A stretch of 64,000 nucleotides of DNA from Rhodocyclaceae bacterium (lineage in GTDB: Bacteria; Pseudomonadota; Gammaproteobacteria; Burkholderiales; Rhodocyclaceae), in assembly GCA_016704145.1 (NCBI GenBank), contig JADJAS010000007.1:62001-126000 (forward strand), read 5' to 3'. The notes below the pieces were generated by a model. That model was given only the letters and a program-made list of their open reading frames with translations, was not told the origin of the DNA and did no database searches. Position 1 is the stretch's first letter; every line of letters starts with the position of its first letter. Position numbers and translations under genes: made by a program. Shown one piece after another: positions 61,052 through 64,000 of the stretch.

Positions 61052-63343
61052 ATGAAATGTGTAGCCAAGCGTACCCTTCCGCTCGTGATGGCGGCGGGGC
61101 TGGGTCTTGGAGCGACGGCAAGCTGGGGCGCCGAATCGCTGCAGGACGTGATGAAACGGCGGAATCTTTCGCAGCAGGATCTGCTGGCGGCGGCCAAGAC
61201 CTACGTACCCACCGGCAAGCGCGACGAGTTCGTGGTGTTCAGCTCGGGTGGCCAGTCCGGTCAGATCATCGTCTATAGCATCCCCTCGATGCGCATCCTG
61301 AAGTACATCGGTGTATTCACGCCGGAACCGTGGCAGGGCTATGGTTTCGACGAAAACTCCAAGGCCGTGCTCAAGCAGGGCGCCATCGATGGCAAGGACA
61401 TCACCTGGGGCGACACCCACCACCCGGCAATCTCCGAAACGCAGGGCAAGTACGATGGTCAGTTCCTGTTCATCAACGACAAGGCCAATCCGCGTATTGC
61501 CGTCATCGATTTGCGCGATTTTGAAACCAAGCAAATTGTCGTAAACCCCGTGTTCAAGAGCGAACACGGCGGCGCCTTCGTCACCGAAAACACCGAGTAC
61601 ATCGTCGAGGCTGCCCAGTATCCGGCGCCGCTGGAGAACAGGAAGTTCTTCCCGCTCGAGGACATGAACGAGAAGTATCGTGGCGGCATCACCTACTGGA
61701 AGTTCGACCGCAAGGAAGGCCGTATCGTCGCCAAGGACTCCTTCACCATCGAGGCGCCCCCTTACTGGCAGGATTTGTCGGACGCCGGCAAGGGGCCGTC
61801 GCGTGACTGGGCGTTCACCAACAGCTTCTGCGCCGAGCGCTATGTGGGTGGCATCGAGAAGGGCCGTCCGCCGTATGAAGCCGGCTGTTCCGCCAAGGAC
61901 ACCGACTATCTGCATGTGATGAACTGGAAGAAGGCTGCCGAACTGGTCGCCGCCGGCAAGGCGAAGAAGATCAACGGCCACAACGTGCTGCCGCTGGAAG
62001 TCTCGGTCAAGGAAGGCGTCCTGTTCCTGGTCCCCGAGCCGAAGAGCCCGCACGGTGTCGACGTGTCGCCCGACGGCAAGTACATCATCGTCGGCGGCAA
62101 GCTGGACACCCACGCTTCCGTGTATAGCTTCGACAAGATCATGGCCGCCATCCAGGCCGGCAAGTTCGAGTCCAAGGATCCGTATGGCATCCCGGTGATC
62201 GGCATGAAGGAAGCGCTGCACACCCAGGTGCAACTCGGTCTCGGCCCCCTGCACAACCAGTACGACTCCAAGAAGTGCGTGGTCTATACGTCCATGTACG
62301 TGGATTCCCAGGTCGCCAAGTGGGACTACTGCGAAGGCAAGGTGCTCGACAAGATCAGCGTGCATTACAACATCGGTCACCTGATGACCATGGAAGGCGA
62401 CTCAGCCGATCCGAAGGGCCGCTATCTGGTGGCGCTGAACAAGCTGGCCATCGACCGCTTCGTGCCGGTCGGTCCGCTGCATCCGCAGAACCACCAGCTG
62501 ATCGACATCACCAACGACAAGATGCAGCTCCTCTACGACATGCCCTTGCCGCTGGGCGAGCCGCACTATGCCGTCGCCATCGATGCCACCAAGCTGAAGC
62601 CGGGCGTCCGCTACAAGGTCGGCACCGACTCCCGCACCGACAAGCCCCACCCGGGCGCGGTTCGTGCCGGCGAGGAGAAGGTCGTCAAGAAGGGCAACAA
62701 GATCGAGGTATTCGGTACCCTGATCCGTTCGCACATCACGCCTGAAACCATCGAGGCCGATGTCGGCGACGAAGTTACCATCCACCTGACCAACCTCGAA
62801 CGCGCCCAGGACGAGACCCACGGCTTCACCGTGTCGACCTACAACGTGCATGCCTCGGTCGAACCGGGCAAGACCGTGACGGTCAAGTTCAAGGCGGACA
62901 AGGAAGGGGTCTATCCTTACTATTGCACGGAGTTCTGCTCCGCCTTGCACCTGGAGATGATGGGCTACCTGTTGGTCAAGCCCAAGGGCTGGAAGCCGAC
63001 CAAGACCGGTCTCGCTGCGCAGGGCTACACGGAAGCCGACTACAAGGCTACCGTGAAGAAGGTGGCTGAGACCCAGGCCGTCATCGACTCCGTCGTCGGC
63101 TACATCACGTCCGTCAATTACAAGGACTTCCCGGATGTGGTCGCCATGGTCGAGGACGCCACCGATCAGCTCGGCAAGATGAAGGACGCCAAGGCCAAGC
63201 ATGAAGCCGCCGCTGGCAAGAAGGACTGGGAGCAGGCCAACCTCTGGGCCGAGCAGGTCTTCCAGTACCAGGTCAAGGCCGCCGACCTCGGCTTGCGCGC
63301 CAAGACCTATCTCGAGCAGAACGGTGCCAAGAAGATCAAGTAG
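61052..63343 (+). CDS. nosZ: Nitrous-oxide reductase, Sec-exported (clade II-like)
   Basis: 763 residues. The signal peptide (about 1-27) has no twin-arginine motif, so export should be by Sec, the mark of clade II NosZ. The CuZ propeller includes DTHHPAISET, PHGVDVSPDGKYI and GLGPLHNQYD histidine regions. The CuA site is Cys625, Cys629, His633 and Met636 (YYCTEFCSALHLEMMGY). Beyond residue 650 a charged helical extension of about 110 residues has no haem motif. It reduces N2O to N2 in the periplasm. Small c-type cytochromes follow. Confidence 0.93.
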   Translation: MKCVAKRTLPLVMAAGLGLGATASWGAESLQDVMKRRNLSQQDLLAAAKTYVPTGKRDEFVVFSSGGQSGQIIVYSIPSMRILKYIGVFTPEPWQGYGFDENSKAVLKQGAIDGKDITWGDTHHPAISETQGKYDGQFLFINDKANPRIAVIDLRDFETKQIVVNPVFKSEHGGAFVTENTEYIVEAAQYPAPLENRKFFPLEDMNEKYRGGITYWKFDRKEGRIVAKDSFTIEAPPYWQDLSDAGKGPSRDWAFTNSFCAERYVGGIEKGRPPYEAGCSAKDTDYLHVMNWKKAAELVAAGKAKKINGHNVLPLEVSVKEGVLFLVPEPKSPHGVDVSPDGKYIIVGGKLDTHASVYSFDKIMAAIQAGKFESKDPYGIPVIGMKEALHTQVQLGLGPLHNQYDSKKCVVYTSMYVDSQVAKWDYCEGKVLDKISVHYNIGHLMTMEGDSADPKGRYLVALNKLAIDRFVPVGPLHPQNHQLIDITNDKMQLLYDMPLPLGEPHYAVAIDATKLKPGVRYKVGTDSRTDKPHPGAVRAGEEKVVKKGNKIEVFGTLIRSHITPETIEADVGDEVTIHLTNLERAQDETHGFTVSTYNVHASVEPGKTVTVKFKADKEGVYPYYCTEFCSALHLEMMGYLLVKPKGWKPTKTGLAAQGYTEADYKATVKKVAETQAVIDSVVGYITSVNYKDFPDVVAMVEDATDQLGKMKDAKAKHEAAAGKKDWEQANLWAEQVFQYQVKAADLGLRAKTYLEQNGAKKIK

Positions 63344-63344
63344 T

Positions 63345-63358
63345 TTGATCTGATTCAA
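63345..63358. promoter_or_regulatory. FNR-like site between nosZ and the cytochrome gene
   Basis: TTGAT-CTGA-TTCAA differs by one base from the FNR consensus TTGAT-N4-ATCAA. It would serve the cytochrome gene downstream, which otherwise sits behind a terminator. Chance occurrence cannot be excluded. Confidence 0.35.
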
Positions 63359-63369
63359 GGAAGTACCAA

Positions 63370-63401
63370 GGGGGGAGCGCTATGCTCCCCCCGTTTTCTT
63401 T
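63370..63401 (+). terminator. Intrinsic terminator after nosZ
   Basis: GGGGGGAGC-GCTAT-GCTCCCCCC followed by GTTTTCTTT. It ends only about 5 bases before the ribosome-binding site of the cytochrome gene, so it may work as a partial attenuator. Confidence 0.85.
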
Positions 63402-63417
63402 CCAGAAAGGAATGACC

Positions 63418-63726
63418 ATGAAGAAAGTGCTGTTGATCGCGGCTGCCCTCGGCGTCTCGACCCCCGCCCTTGCGCTCGACGGCGCGAAGCTGTATCAGGA
63501 CAAGACTTGTTGGTCCTGCCACGGCAAGGACGCCAAGACGCCGCTGAAAGGCATGCCCTATCCCAAGCTTGCCGGCCAGAATGCCTCGTATGCCGAAGCG
63601 CAGATGAAGGACATCAAGAGCGGAGCACGCAACAATGGCCAGTCGGCGGCGATGAAGGGTGTCATGGGCCTCGTCAGCGACGAGGAAATCAAGGCCATCG
63701 CCGAGTACCTGAGCAAGCTGAAGTAG
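63418..63726 (+). CDS. Monohaem cytochrome c (c-553-like), nos-associated
   Basis: 102 residues from the ATG at 63418, six bases after AAAGGA; the ATG at 63412 is too close to that site. A signal peptide ends near ALALDGA. The haem motif is CWSCH at 31-35, with a likely axial methionine in QSAAMKGVM. It is probably an electron donor to NosZ, as small c-type cytochromes follow clade II nosZ in many bacteria. Confidence 0.82.
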   Translation: MKKVLLIAAALGVSTPALALDGAKLYQDKTCWSCHGKDAKTPLKGMPYPKLAGQNASYAEAQMKDIKSGARNNGQSAAMKGVMGLVSDEEIKAIAEYLSKLK

Positions 63727-63745
63727 GCAACAGGCAATTCGAGTT

Positions 63746-63775
63746 GAGGAATATCAATGACTGCTGATATTCCTC
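63746..63775. repeat. 11-bp perfect inverted repeat between two cytochrome genes
   Basis: GAGGAATATCA and TGATATTCCTC flank an 8-base loop. There is no T-run, so it is either an operator or an RNA hairpin affecting mRNA stability between the two cytochrome genes. Confidence 0.5.
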
Positions 63776-63817
63776 GACAGTAGACTTGCCCATCCCCAAA
63801 CCGAAGAGGACAACGAT

Positions 63818-64000
63818 ATGAGAAAGACTCTGGCGCTTGCCGTCGCCGCACTTCTGCCAACCATAGCCTTCGCCGGACCGCCCGCCCCGCACGCCGCCGG
63901 TATCGAGTCCAAGGATTACCAGTGGGCGAAGATGGAAGGCGAGCTCAAGGACGCGCTCGCCAAGAAGGGTGACGTCAAACGAGGCAAGGAAACCTACGAG
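63818..64000 (+). CDS. Secreted protein, probable c-type cytochrome (5' part only)
   Basis: The ATG at 63818, with AGAGGA upstream, opens a frame that leaves the window after 61 codons. A signal peptide is clear (RKTLALAVAALLPTIAFAGPP). The following GESKDYQW-like text and the final KKGDVKRGKETYE look like the helix that precedes a haem c site, but the haem motif itself lies outside the window. It is likely part of the nos accessory set. Confidence 0.6.
   Translation, partial: MRKTLALAVAALLPTIAFAGPPAPHAAGIESKDYQWAKMEGELKDALAKKGDVKRGKETYE

Overview
The window reads as a chromosomal segment of a GC-rich betaproteobacterium, most likely a Rhodocyclales-type (Aromatoleum/Thauera-like) denitrifier that degrades phenol anaerobically. 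The grounds are an anaerobic phenol cluster in the ppsABC-ppcBDA order known from Thauera, a complete nirS-type denitrification operon with nosZ, and betaproteobacterial housekeeping neighbourhoods (rpfE-recJ, prfB-lysS, lolCD). Species cannot be fixed from the sequence alone.

Layout. 1-6134 (minus): phenylphosphate synthase genes ppsA, ppsB, ppsC and carboxylase genes ppcB, ppcD and the start of ppcA, which runs off the left edge. 6135-9240: control region and a divergent XylR/DmpR-type sigma-54 activator, followed by a small flavin-binding-like protein. 9239-15987: a transport-type set (YCF48-like lipoprotein, MMPL/RND exporter, DUF1302, DUF1329) whose first two genes are broken by several frameshifts. 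It is preceded by a consensus -24/-12 promoter and an activator-site-like motif matching those in front of ppsA. 16180-27860: aroC, marR, prpE, a response regulator with a degenerate GGDEF domain, acuI, a split iron ABC transporter (fbpA, fbpB, fbpC) with a pilin-like gene, and the two N-degron transferases aat and bpt. 27888-34029: seven tightly packed genes (DUF1214, sulfotransferase, zinc alcohol dehydrogenase, SDR, LLM monooxygenase-like, VOC, SnoaL-like), apparently a catabolic or modifying pathway for an unknown hydrophobic substrate. 34030-35341: a scrap heap with RhuM and Cas6 remnants and a VapBC pair. 35342-50818: housekeeping genes (lolD, lolC, rpfE, recJ, prfB with its programmed frameshift, lysS, mnmC, gltX, tRNA-Val, rdgC, HU), a DUF4143 ATPase and a second toxin-antitoxin pair. 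51029-64000: nirS, nirT, nirB, a cupredoxin, nirC, nirF, nirDL, nirG, nirH, nirJ, nirN, then a Sec-exported (clade II-like) nosZ and small c-type cytochromes. Three good FNR/Dnr-type TTGAY-N4-GTCAA boxes and one weaker box lie in front of these units.

How it fits together: phenol is phosphorylated by PpsABC and carboxylated to 4-hydroxybenzoate by the Ppc complex. Nitrite and N2O respiration by the nir/nos products would be the electron sink for its complete oxidation. The sigma-54 activator between the phenol operon and the transport operon may control both.

The most unusual observation is a dispersed, roughly 29-bp sequence ending in CTGACTTT. It recurs at least eight times across unrelated genes, on either strand relative to the host gene, and once next to a gene remnant.
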